Below the pieces are notes generated by a model. The model did not search any database, had not been told where the DNA came from, and saw only the letters and a list, made by a program, of their open reading frames with translations. A program made the translations under genes and the position numbers. Positions 11,692-20,737 of a stretch of DNA of 20,949 bases are shown piece after piece; position 1 is the first letter of the stretch; each line of letters begins with the position of its first letter. Origin of the DNA: Polysphondylium violaceum (Eukaryota > Evosea > Eumycetozoa > Dictyosteliales > Dictyosteliaceae); NCBI GenBank assembly GCA_000277445.1, contig AJWJ01000427.1, positions 1-20,949 on the forward strand. The letters run 5' to 3'.

Positions 11692-11831
11692 CTCAAACCC
11701 CTACCCCAACTCTATCTACTCCAAGTGTCTCTGAAACACCAAAACAAGGGACATCATCAGGCAATATACTTGCACCTTATCAACATCCACTCCTATTATT
11801 GTTTGTAATTGCTATTTTATTCATTCAATAA

Positions 11832-12124
11832 AGATATTGTTTATCTTAACCAACAACATTGTAATTCTATCTCTTTCCAAAAGTTTTCTATTTTCGGTTT
11901 AAACAGTTTTTTTTTGTAAAAAAGTGATTATAGAAATTTTCTCACATTATTTTTATGCCAAATGTAAATTTTTTGTAAAAAAATTACGTAAAAAAAAAAT
12001 TATGCAATTTTTTTGTTAATTTTTTTTTCTCAAGAAAAAATACCGAACTAGTCCCCACGACTACTTGAAAAACTCACATTTATCTATAAAGCCCTCTTTC
12101 CACTCCTCAACTGATTGATCAAAA
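11832..12124. other. Intergenic region upstream of rps3
   Basis: T- and A-run DNA from about 11900 to 12040, then a short mixed, C-rich stretch (12048-12120) next to the rps3 start, probably its core promoter and leader. No ORF. Confidence 0.45.
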
Positions 12125-13028
12125 ATGAACTCCTCATTACAAATCTCCAAGAAAAGAAAGGTATATATAATTTATGATAAAGATGATAATGATATGTATT
12201 ATATGAACTAGTCATATGTAAGGAGTGAGATGAGATGTATAATAGAATACAGAGAGTGAATCTTTGTTGGTTGTAGTTTTGATAAATATTTATTTACTTT
12301 TTTTATCTCACTCTTTCTCTTTACACATTAAAGTTTAAAACATACAATTATCTTTTTTTATCAAGATGATAAATAAAAAAAACATAAATCTAATCCTTTA
12401 TAATTAATTATAGTTTGTCGCCGATGGTGTTTTCCACGCTGAATTAAACGAATTATTCACTCGTGAATTCAACAAAGACGAAGGTTACTCTGGTGTCGAA
12501 TTAAAGACCTCCCCAGGCTTAACTGAAATCATTATCCGTGCCTCCAAGACTCAATCAGTTGTTGGTCCAAATGCTCGTCGTATTCAAGAACTCTGCTCTT
12601 TAGTCCAAAAGAGATTCAACTTCAAAGAAGGTACCGTCGTTCTCTTTGCTGAAAAGATCATGAACAGAGGTCTCTGCGCTGTTGCCCAAGCTGAATCCCT
12701 CAAACTCAAATTATTAGCTGGTCTCCCAGTCAGAAAAGCTTGTTACGCTATTGTTCACCAAATTATGACCCGTAACGCTCGTGGTTGTGAAGTCATCGTT
12801 TCTGGTAAATTGAGAGCCCAAAGAGCCAAGAGCATGAAATTCAGAGATGGTTATATGATCAAATCTGGTAAGCCATCTGACCAATTAGTCGATTTCGCCT
12901 GCAGACACGTTCTCTTACGTCAAGGTACCCTTGGTGTTAAGGTCGCTATTATGTTACCATCCTTCGATGGTGGCAAGACCCCAGGTGCCTCTGCTTTCTG
13001 TCAACCAGATATCATCCAAATCAATTAA
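12125..13028 (+). CDS. rps3: 40S ribosomal protein uS3 (RPS3)
   Basis: Exons 12125-12160 and 12414-13028 give 216 residues. Exon 1 encodes [12 protein letters not shown] and is joined in phase 0 to [19 protein letters not shown]. uS3 lies at the mRNA entry channel of the small subunit and contributes to helicase activity and quality control. The KH type-2 domain covers roughly residues 20-95, with the [10 protein letters not shown] loop; the C-terminal uS3 domain includes [38 protein letters not shown] and GVKVAIMLP. Animal uS3 is longer by an acidic/Lys-rich tail; this one ends CQPDIIQIN. Codon bias is strong, with many C-ending codons, as expected for a ribosomal protein. The intron donor is GTATAT and the acceptor TTATAG. 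Confidence 0.97.
12201..12313 (+). other. Inverted repeats in the rps3 intron
   Basis: Inside the 253-nt intron, GAGTGAGAT (12223-12231) is perfectly complementary to ATCTCACTC (12305-12313). The flanks extend this: TGTAAG just 5' of the left arm and CTTTACA 3' of the right arm pair with a small bulge. A second small hairpin, ATATGA/TCATAT with a 5-nt loop, lies at 12201-12217. Ribosomal-protein introns often host snoRNAs; a C-box-like ATGATAA is present near the 5' end but I see no D box, so only a structure is called. Confidence 0.4.
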
Positions 13029-13341
13029 ATTTTGTAATAATAAATTACTCTTTTTTTTGTTTAATTGAAATTGCTTTTATTTGTTTTCATTGCAACAGTT
13101 TATATACATGTTGTATTAGGAGGTTTTGGTATGATCAATTAGTTCATCTAGGGTATCCTAAGGATAAAAAATGCCTTTTTTTTTTAATCTTTTAATCGGA
13201 TCATTAAAAAAGAAAATACCCTGGCTGGTATATATGTATGGAGATTGAATATTTTATTAATTTACAGCATTGTTTTTATTTACATATAAAAGAATAAAGT
13301 ATTTAAATATATAAATATAAATATCGGAAAACAAAGTTTGA
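13029..13341. other. Convergent 3' regions of rps3 and the saposin gene
   Basis: AT-rich DNA between two convergent genes, with AATAAA-type signals shortly after the rps3 stop (TAATAATAAATT near 13037). No ORF or RNA gene seen. Confidence 0.5.
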
Positions 13342-13953
13342 TTAACAGTAAAGACATTGACCACATGCAGCAACAGTATCCAAACCTTTTTTGTTGTATG
13401 CGAGTAATTGTTTCATTGAAGTATTTACGATATATTGACAAGTGATTGTGTTGGCTGGATCTGGCATGTATCTCGAGCAATCAGAGTTCAAAGCACCCAT
13501 CAAGTGTTCAGCTCTGGAGCCACCAGCTTTCATGATAGCTATAGCATCATTGAGAATAAAGGTACAGATTCTGCAAGTGGTGGCATCGTCACCTACATTT
13601 TCAACATTGTCAGAGTCTGATGAGGAAGATGAGGAGCAGATATCGAGTTGATTTGAGCAAACTTCTTCTGGATTATCGGAGGTAATGATCAATCGGATCA
13701 AATCTGGTGTGTATTGACTAATAACTTCTTGGCAAGCACCTTGGAGACCTCTTGGGATGATGTAGCAAAGGTGTTGTAACTCCTCAGTGACATAGGTAAT
13801 CGAAGAGTTCTTTTGGGCAACTTCAATGATAAATCGTACACCCAATTCACAAATTTCACAAGCAGTTGTAATATCACCCTCTTTTGGTGGGACACGAGCA
13901 GCGTTGCTGAAAACGGCTAAAAATAAAATAACAACTAATAAAGATTTTAACAT
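13342..13953 (-). CDS. Secreted protein with two saposin-B domains
   Basis: Single exon, 203 residues. Residues 1-18 are a signal peptide (MLKSLLVVILFLAVFSNA). Domain 1 (about 30-106) has the canonical six-cysteine saposin pattern: C32, C35, C63, C74, C99, C106. A Ser/Asp linker (107-124) follows. Domain 2 (about 125-203) has C127, C130, C159, C172, C197 and C203, plus an extra C200. Saposin-B domains bind and disturb lipids; relatives include lysosomal sphingolipid activators and the amoebapore-like Apl proteins of amoebae. Sequence alone does not tell whether this acts as a lipid carrier or a membrane-active antibacterial protein. At least two N-glycosylation sequons (NSS, NTS) are present. 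Likely location: phagolysosome or outside the cell. Confidence 0.88.
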   Translation of the reverse strand: MLKSLLVVILFLAVFSNAARVPPKEGDITTACEICELGVRFIIEVAQKNSSITYVTEELQHLCYIIPRGLQGACQEVISQYTPDLIRLIITSDNPEEVCSNQLDICSSSSSSDSDNVENVGDDATTCRICTFILNDAIAIMKAGGSRAEHLMGALNSDCSRYMPDPANTITCQYIVNTSMKQLLAYNKKGLDTVAACGQCLYC

Positions 13954-14476
13954 TGTGTTTCTATATATTTGATTTTATTCTTTAAAATATAATTAATTGG
14001 TGAGAAGAGTTGATAAAAAAAAGAGAATGAATTTATTGAGTTGTTTTTATATTGATTGCAATTACGAGGGTGAATAAAGTTGTTGCAAAATCAAAAAATT
14101 TATTATTAAAGCCCCATTAGTGAAAAAGATCTGGATTCTTTAAAAATATCTAGTTTGAAAAATTTAAAAAAAAGAGTTTTGGGGGATAAAGTAAGATGGA
14201 GCAAGTGAAAATAAAGTTTATGATTTGAAAATGTATTTGGTAGATATGATGTCATGGATGAGATTCTCAGAGCATGGTTGGATAAAATTTATTCGAGAGG
14301 TTGAATTTACTTTAAACTTTTCCTTTTTTTCTCTTTACTTTTCGAGTTTCAGCCTTGAAAAAGATTGGAAATATCCTCTAGGTTCCAAATAAAAGATAGA
14401 AGAGCATTGAGAAGAGAGAGAAGAATAAATGTATATGTTTGCCTTTATATTTCCTAATATTGCTCTCATTTATTAT
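13954..14476. other. Upstream region of the saposin gene
   Basis: This is 523 bases between the saposin gene start and the 3' end of the next minus-strand gene. It has no supportable ORF. A G-run (GTTTTGGGGGAT near 14178) and GCCCCATTAG near 14110 could be promoter elements of the minus-strand saposin gene. AATAAA for the upstream small gene lies near 14466-14472 on the minus strand. Confidence 0.4.
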
Positions 14477-14930
14477 TTATACACTTTTTTGTTGAGATAA
14501 TTTAAAATTATTATAAACTTGGTTTACTTTTTCTTTATCTGAAATATTCTTTTCTAAAAATTCTCTAAATTTAATCCAAAATATATCATTATCTGTTGTT
14601 GTAGTGGTAGTAGTTGTAGTAGTTGATGGTGATGCTGGTGTCGACGGTGATCTCATGCCTCCCATAAAACTGTTCAACATTGAAAAAATATTAGGCTGTG
14701 ATTGTGGTTGGGATTGCTGTTGTTGATGAGATGTTTGTGCCTTTATATAATAGTAGTAATATTAGATTAAATGTGTTTTGTTAAGCCACAATAAAACTTA
14801 CATTCTCATCTCTTAGTGGATATTGATTTAGTAAATTGAAAAACTCTTGATCATTCTATAGGGTGACGTTTATGGTTAGTTTCATATGGATGAATGAAGA
14901 TTATCACCAACAACTCTAAGAGCTTACCAT
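14477..14930 (-). CDS. Small protein of unknown function, three exons
   Basis: Exons on the minus strand: 14930-14928 (only the ATG), 14855-14802 and 14740-14477, giving 106 residues. Introns are 72 and 61 nt with GTAAGC/TATAG and GTAAGT/AAAG borders; both keep the frame. The predicted protein starts MNDQEFFNLLNQYPLRDEN, then a Gln-rich stretch, a short Met/Gly/Ser/Pro region, a run of ten Thr, and a C-terminal helix-like segment DNDIFWIKFREFLEKNISD followed by KEKVNQVYNNFKLSQ. The ends look conserved-protein-like, with low-complexity filler between, so this is probably a small conserved protein with expanded middle. I do not recognise the family. Without the upstream exons only a 67-residue ORF from an internal ATG at 14680 would be found. 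Confidence 0.72.
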
Positions 14931-15081
14931 TGTGTATGTGTATGTATCTGTATAATATTTGAATGAAATAATTTTTTTGAATTTTTTTGAATTTTTTTCT
15001 AATTTTTTTTCAGATCACATCTTCAATAAATTGACGACAATAAAGAGAGATCAGACAACACAGAGAATATAAATACCAAAA
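14931..15081. promoter_or_regulatory. Short divergent promoter region
   Basis: About 150 bases separate the start codons of the small minus-strand gene and COX20 on the plus strand. It contains three copies of AATTTTTTT-like T runs (14970-15010) and a mixed-sequence leader before the COX20 ATG. The two genes must share or interleave promoters here. Confidence 0.55.
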
Positions 15082-15723
15082 ATGAGTGATAACGAAAGAA
15101 ATAAAGAGACACTTGAAAATAATAGTAATATACATATGTATAATTTACAAGATCAACCTAAAGAGGAAGAGGAGAGCAAAGGTTTTTTCGGAAAAGATGT
15201 TTCAAAGATACCATGCTTTAAGCCATCGATGATGTATGGTATTGGTGCCGGTATAAGTGTAGCTTTTTTATCAACTTTATTTTCATCAAGTAATTATATA
15301 GTAGCATTAATCTTTTTACCTTAATTAGTCATTACTAATTTAAAACAACAAACAAATTTCCAACAGAGGGTGCAGTAAAATCTGCAGATTTTGGTGTTAT
15401 TACATTTTTATTAGTAGCAGGAGGATATTGGTAAGTGGCTAGTTGTAGTAGTCGTTTCATTTTTACTTTTTATTAACACAGACAATTTATAAAAAAGGCC
15501 AATTTGTAATTATAATTTTAATCTTCAAAATCAAAAAATTAAAATGGTTATGGATGCCCAAATTGCAGAGTTAAATAGAAAGACACAATTGGAATTAGAA
15601 AAGCAAAAAGGCGCCTCTTTGGATAACAGTAGTTTAAATAATATTTTAAAAGATAGTTTACAAGATCTTAAATCCGATCTTAAATCAAATAATAGTAATA
15701 ATAATAATAATGAATCAAAATAA
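15082..15723 (+). CDS. cox20: Cytochrome c oxidase assembly protein COX20
   Basis: Exons 15082-15289, 15367-15430 and 15498-15723 give 165 residues. COX20 is a two-span inner-mitochondrial-membrane chaperone for newly made COX2 and presents it for copper loading. Family features: FFGKDVSKIPCFKPSMMYG before TM1 (about 51-69), ADFGVITFLLVAGGYW as TM2 (about 76-91), then a CNYN block (C94) corresponding to the CRYNY motif of animal COX20, and a charged coiled-coil-like tail (AELNRKTQLELEKQK). The acceptor at 15497 (AAAAAAG) was chosen because it completes a Trp codon and joins TM2 to the CNYN block; the more obvious CACAG acceptor at 15480-15481 would create a TGA. The tail ends in an Asn-rich stretch. 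Exon 1 reads on to 15324 if intron 1 is ignored. Confidence 0.85.
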
Positions 15724-15724
15724 A

Positions 15725-15760
15725 TAGATATATAGATATAAATAAATAGATAGATATATA
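15725..15760. repeat. GATA-type microsatellite
   Basis: Imperfect TAGATA/AATA repeats fill the short gap between the convergent COX20 and RPC2 3' ends. It also supplies AATAAA-like signals. Confidence 0.7.
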
Positions 15761-15818
15761 GAAAAAAAGATTTATATATTTAGTTAAATATAGATACTTT
15801 TATTATTAATATTATATC

Positions 15819-18800
15819 TTAGGAATCTTGTAATTTTAATCTTGGAACGATATTCATAGCTTGTAATTCTTGGAATAATAATTTACAAGCATATGGAATT
15901 TGAAGAGTTGAAACATTGACGGTTGATTTACAATATTGACACCAACCTTCGTAACCCAAGAAACCACATTTCTTACAAACATAAACAGTGAAACGATCAG
16001 AGGAGATCATTAATCTCTCCATAATTAAAGCACTTGCACCATAACCAATCAAACAATCTCTCTCCATCTCACCCAAACGAAGACCACCACCTCTTGCTCT
16101 ACCTTCGGTTGGCTGTCTGGTGAGTGTGACGGTTGGACCTCTGGCTCTAGCGTGCATTTTATCCATAACCATGTGTTTGAGTTTTTGGTAAAAGATTGGA
16201 CCAAAGAAAATAAAACATTGCAATGGTTCACCAGTGACACCACTTGTGACATAGTCTTTGCCACCATAGCTAAAACCTTTACTAATCAACACTTGACTGA
16301 TATCAGCGACCTTGTCACCACCAAAACAGGTACCGTAACCAAACTTGCCACTGAGTACACCAGCTTTACCCGCAAGCAACTCAATCATCTTTCCAATAGT
16401 CATACGAGATGGGAAACCGTGGGGATTCATAATAATATCGGGACAAATACCGAGATCAGAGAATGGCATATCCTCTTGTTTGACAATAATACCGCATACA
16501 CCCTTTTGACCGTGACGAGAGGAAAACTTGTCACCGAGTTCGGGTCTACGAGTACTACGCATGAGCATCTTGACCAAGAGTTGATCGTCCTCACCAGAGG
16601 TCAAGAGCACCTTGTCAATAAATGCTGGATTGTCGTATTTGTAATTCATAGATGATGATTTGTACTTGTCGTATCTCTCGGGGTTGGCAATTTTGTCCAT
16701 GGTCTCTTCTGGAGAGTGCTTGTTTACGAGGATTTGACCCTTTTGTGCCAACTCGCCTGGCTTGGCAATGCCATCGGTATCGAGAAGAGAGAATTTGGGT
16801 ATACGCATTTGATCGGGGGTGGGAGGGAAAAGTCTATCAATGGTTTCGTTAGGGTGTTTCTTGATAGAGGTTGTTTGTTTTTTCAATACGATACAACGAC
16901 CAAAACCTCTGTCCAGGGATGCCTTGTTCATGACGAGAGCATCTTCAATATCGTAACCAGAGTAACTCATGACTGCAACAGTGGCATTATGACCAGCAGG
17001 TAAACGGAACCATTGAAGGAGCTCAATGGTACGTGTTTGGCATAATGGACGTTGGGGATGAACCAACAAATACAACAATGTATCGATACGATTGAGTTGA
17101 TTGTATGCAATTGAACCAATAGCTTGCTTACCCATAGCACATTGATAGGTGTTACGTGGCGATTGATTGTGATGTGGATAGGGAATGAGACCAGCAACGC
17201 AGCCGAGTAGTGTAAATGGTTCAATTTCAAGATGGGTGGTCGAGTCGTTGATGGCCACCTCTTTCCAGGCGAGAAAAGAGTCGTTTTCTTCGTTGACATC
17301 CAAGTATTCAAGTATACCTTCACGGATAAAATCATCAAATGTTCTGTGACCGTCTTTGAGTTCTTCAATGTGTTCTTGCTTGAGTCTGGGTACTTTGTTA
17401 TCGACAATAATCAATGGTCTACACAATCTACCACCATCACAGGCAATTGAGATTGTTTTGTGTGCCTCGTTTTTACAAATAGAGACAAACTCACGAATTC
17501 TACCGACTCTTCTCATCTTTCTAAGAGTGCTGACAAAGTAGTTTGGAGAGTTGTGGATACCAATGATTTGACCGTTGAGAAACACCAAGAATGCACTTCT
17601 ACTGTTGAGTTCCTCACCACTGACCATCAAAATATCTTGAACACCCAAGTTGAATGCCAACTTTAACAAAGGAATCTCACTTTCATCTGTGGTGACATGT
17701 GTCATCAATGCAAAATTCTTTACCAAACCACAGTTGTGAGTGATGAATCCATTGCTAATCATACTGTGATAATCTGAAATGGTTGTAAAATCTGAAATCT
17801 CTGGATAATCGTCCGTTGAGAGTAATTCAATTTTATCAATTCCAATTGTAATTGTATTGTTTAAAACTTGATTTTCCAATTTAAATTGATTAAAGTTGTT
17901 TGTTTCGGTGTTGTTGTTGTTGATATTATAATTTTTATATAATAAATATTCTTTTGCTTGAACGATTAAATTATTTAATTGATTTGAATATTTAATTGAT
18001 TGAATTGTTTCTAAGAATTTATGTACATTTTTGATATTAATTGAATTTTCATTTTCTATTAATTCACATTCAATTTCAAATTTATCATTTAAAATTGATT
18101 TTAACTTGTCAATTTCAACATTTTGATTCATTATTTCTTTTTGTTTAATATAAACTATTAATTCACTCTTGTTGCTATTGTCTGATGTTTCCTCCAAAAT
18201 ATTAAATTCAATTCTATTTGAATTACTAATAAAACTAGAAATAAATTGAATGATTGAATTATTTGATGTTGAACTATAAATCCAACCTTGACTTGGAATT
18301 GAAAGTAGCCAAAATAATAAATTACATAAATCAGATGATTCCATTAAATCAACTTTAATTTGTCTATTTCTGCTGTTGTTATTTTTACCACTATCAATGT
18401 TTACATTTAAGCCTTTTTGATCTAAACCCAATGTTTCCAAATCATTTTCAAATTGACTAAAGTCTTGATGATTATTAAATTGGAATTGAATCATTTGTTG
18501 ATTGGTGTCATTGATATCGGTGGTTTTGTCAATGAAGCCAAGTATTCTAGATAGGGTGGCAAGTTGTGGATGATCATTATACAATGGTAATAATCCAATC
18601 TTTGTCAATTGTTTAATTGATTCATTGATTCTGTCCTTTTGTTTATCCGATAGATTTGTAAATTGTTTTGATTGTAAAATTAAATCTTGATTTAAAATTA
18701 ATTTCTTTTCTTCTTGTTGTTGTTGAATCATTATTGTTGGTTTGACTACATTGAATACATTGATTTTATGTAATGGATTGGAAATTGATAAATCTTTAGA

Positions 18801-20737
18801 TTCAGTCCAAACACCATCTTTTGTAAGGAATCTATGGTCATTTGTACAAATAATGGATCTACCAGAGATGGTTGTAATTTTGAGCAAGGGTTTACCATAT
18901 TGCTTGGTTGATTTAATAAAGTGACCATAGATTCTAGTGGTTTCTTGTTTGAATGAAATTGGATCAACGGTGACAATTTCATCACCATCGACAAGATCAC
19001 GAATCTTTGCCATTGTGCCGTTGGACAAGAGAATTTCAGTGTTTGGATCTAAACAAGCCTCACCTTCGGGTGTATCGGATGGACAAAGCATACCCCATTG
19101 AGAGGGTTGAAGTGAACGTGGTCCAGCCACCTTTCTTGTCTTTTCAAATTGACTTTGAATTCTAGTCATCATACCCAAACAAGAGATATACGAGAGACGA
19201 GACAATACTTGAGACACACCTGATCTTTCCATTCTAAAACGCTTTAAATTCCATTGACCAGACGAGATGGCGTGGGTGAGACCGTTGGTGATGGTATCGA
19301 TACGAATCAAACGGGCGATATCGAGGATATTGGTTTTGTTTTGTTTGGTGATTGATTGATCGATGGATTTCTTGAGTTCGGTTAAAAACTTTTTAAAGCA
19401 ATCTTCAAACAACAACGAGATCAATTGGCCAGACAACTCTATTCTCTTGTTACCATAGTAATCCTTGTCGTCAAGAGTTGACTTGTCCTTTGTAGCTAAA
19501 ATAATACGACGAATCATCAATGTGAGGTAAATGACTTTGAGACGGAAATTGTATCTTCTCACGGGCACGTGATTGAGTACAACACCTGCAAGGACATCAC
19601 GAGCCTCTTCCGACTTGGTCTTCTTTGTGGGCATGCCATAGGGTCGTCTGTAGACCTTGATACGACTGCCAAGATACTCGAGTGCCTGTGCGGCGGTGTG
19701 GATGTTGGCCTTGAAGCACTCTTCAAGTGATGGTGCAATGGCATCCAAAAAGATCTCGTCAGAGCCAACCAACTGTGCCATCTCTTGGTCCGACTCGACT
19801 CCCATACCCTTGAGTACAATGGCAATGGGGATGTCTTCGCTAAATGTGTTGTGTTTGAGATACAATTTCTCGTTCTTTAATGTAATGTTGGTTCTACTCT
19901 TTCTCTCGTGTGTTGAACTTGTTACACTTGCACTGGGGAACCCTTTGCTATCGGTTTCGATAATGATACGATTCTTTGACAATTGTTCATGGTTGAGAAT
20001 GACCTTTTCCACGCCACGAATAATAAAGTAACCACCTGGATCCAATGGACATTCGCCCAACTCTGCCAATTGCTCGTGATTCTTGTTGGTGAGCACACAA
20101 TTGGAACTTCTCAACATAATGGGTATATTACCAATATGCACATTCTTGCTGCCGTGAATGTTATCCTTTGATCTAGTGTATTCAAAATTTACAAATATTG
20201 GTGCTGAATATGTCATATCTCTTAATCTACATCTTTGAGGTGACATTGGTGTTACTTCATCATTGTCTTCTGTAATGTTTGGTGTACCTACAAATATATC
20301 TGTAAATCTATAGTAATTGTGTTTATGTATATAAAACTATTAACATCATCATCATCATCATCATCACCATCATCATCATCTACATCGTCACTATATCTAA
20401 TAATTACTTTACAAAAAATGAAGGATCAACTTCAGTTGTCAATCTCTCATTTGCTCTTAAAATCTTTTTCATTTCAACATTGATGAAATAATTATATGAA
20501 TCAATATGTTGTTTAACTAAACCTCTACATTTAAGAAATGCTGGTACTAATTTCCATTTTTCCTAGATTGATAGTTATATGTTAGTATTAGTACTATCTA
20601 TGAACCCAAGTAAACACACGTACTTCTACAGCTTTAATATCATCAGTAAGTTTAGAAGGATCAAATAAATCACCCATTGAACCTTTGGGAAAAGAGTGAA
20701 CATTATTTGATGATGTTGTTGGTTTATCGACATTCAT
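15819..20737 (-). CDS. rpc2: RNA polymerase III second-largest subunit RPC2, with intein
   Basis: Exons on the minus strand: 20737-20624, 20562-20408 and 20307-15819. The precursor is 1585 residues; removing the 441-residue intein (508-948) leaves 1144, close to animal POLR3B (about 1133). With RPC1 it forms the catalytic core making tRNA, 5S rRNA and U6. Exons 1-2 encode an N-terminus matching POLR3B ([20 protein letters not shown], then [15 protein letters not shown]). The exon 2 donor is the GTAATT at 20407, not the GTAAAG five bases earlier, because it gives the expected DPSFFVKFTDIFVG. Core motifs: [33 protein letters not shown] (intein site), [45 protein letters not shown], and a C-terminal zinc ribbon [18 protein letters not shown]. 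Flanking exteins are conserved and uninterrupted, so function depends on protein splicing. An ORF-only call would start at Met 20246 and lose 110 residues. Confidence 0.96.
17733..19055 (-). mobile_element. Intein in RPC2 with degenerate homing endonuclease domain
   Basis: A 441-residue in-frame insertion at GEA|C...HN|C. Splicing blocks are present: block [14 protein letters not shown] with Cys1; block [15 protein letters not shown] with the TxxH signature; block [18 protein letters not shown]; block G FITHN, followed by Cys+1 of the host (GLVKNF). All four key residues (Cys1, block B His, penultimate His with terminal Asn, Cys+1) are seen, so splicing is probably intact. The middle looks like a LAGLIDADG region: the first motif is recognisable as [13 protein letters not shown] (Gly near residue 680), the second as [15 protein letters not shown] (near 761), where the expected catalytic Asp is Pro. 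The DNA is markedly more AT-rich, with Asn/Gln/Ile/Ser runs, than the extein. Inteins in eukaryotic RNA polymerase subunits, including an RPC2 case in Dictyostelium, are known from memory. Confidence 0.95.
20344..20380. repeat. CAT trinucleotide repeat in RPC2 intron 2
   Basis: About twelve CAT units with one CAC variant, lying inside the 100-nt intron 2 of RPC2 (20308-20407). It would read as ATG repeats on the coding strand but is removed with the intron. Confidence 0.85.

Larger units (their letters stand above)
11071..11831 (+). pseudogene. Broken cluster member 3 with Thr-Pro stalk and GPI-type tail
   Basis: A signal peptide starts at 11071 (MKLNFLFIIFIQIGMITVCFG). The frame is continuous to 11664 except for a TAG stop at 11182-11184. 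Sequence after the stop is still homologous to cluster member 1, so the stop lies inside former coding DNA. The ectodomain holds the family blocks GSPDAKSISFVDND and FNLEARLKSLACDS, then a Thr-Pro-rich stalk of tandem 12-residue units. The frame is lost again at 11662 (TAA), inside a 35-nt partial duplication; beyond it, from 11679, the correct frame resumes and encodes a Thr/Ser/Pro stretch and a GPI-type tail ending LFIQ, stop at 11829-11831, closely matching member 2. Two independent lesions and otherwise good conservation suggest recent inactivation. An intron removing the first stop (donor 11181, acceptor 11225) would be only 45 nt and would delete conserved residues. Sequencing error cannot be excluded. 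Confidence 0.7.

Noticed and set aside
16152-17666. Plus-strand ORFs up to 167 residues inside RPC2
   Set aside because: Antisense shadows of conserved RPC2 extein sequence.
17733-19055. The RPC2 insertion as a spliceosomal intron
   Set aside because: It is an open frame of 441 codons with intein blocks at both ends, beginning with Cys and ending His-Asn before Cys.
20246-20248. Met at 20246 as RPC2 start
   Set aside because: Two upstream exons encode 110 residues matching the POLR3B N-terminus, with frame-compatible splice sites.
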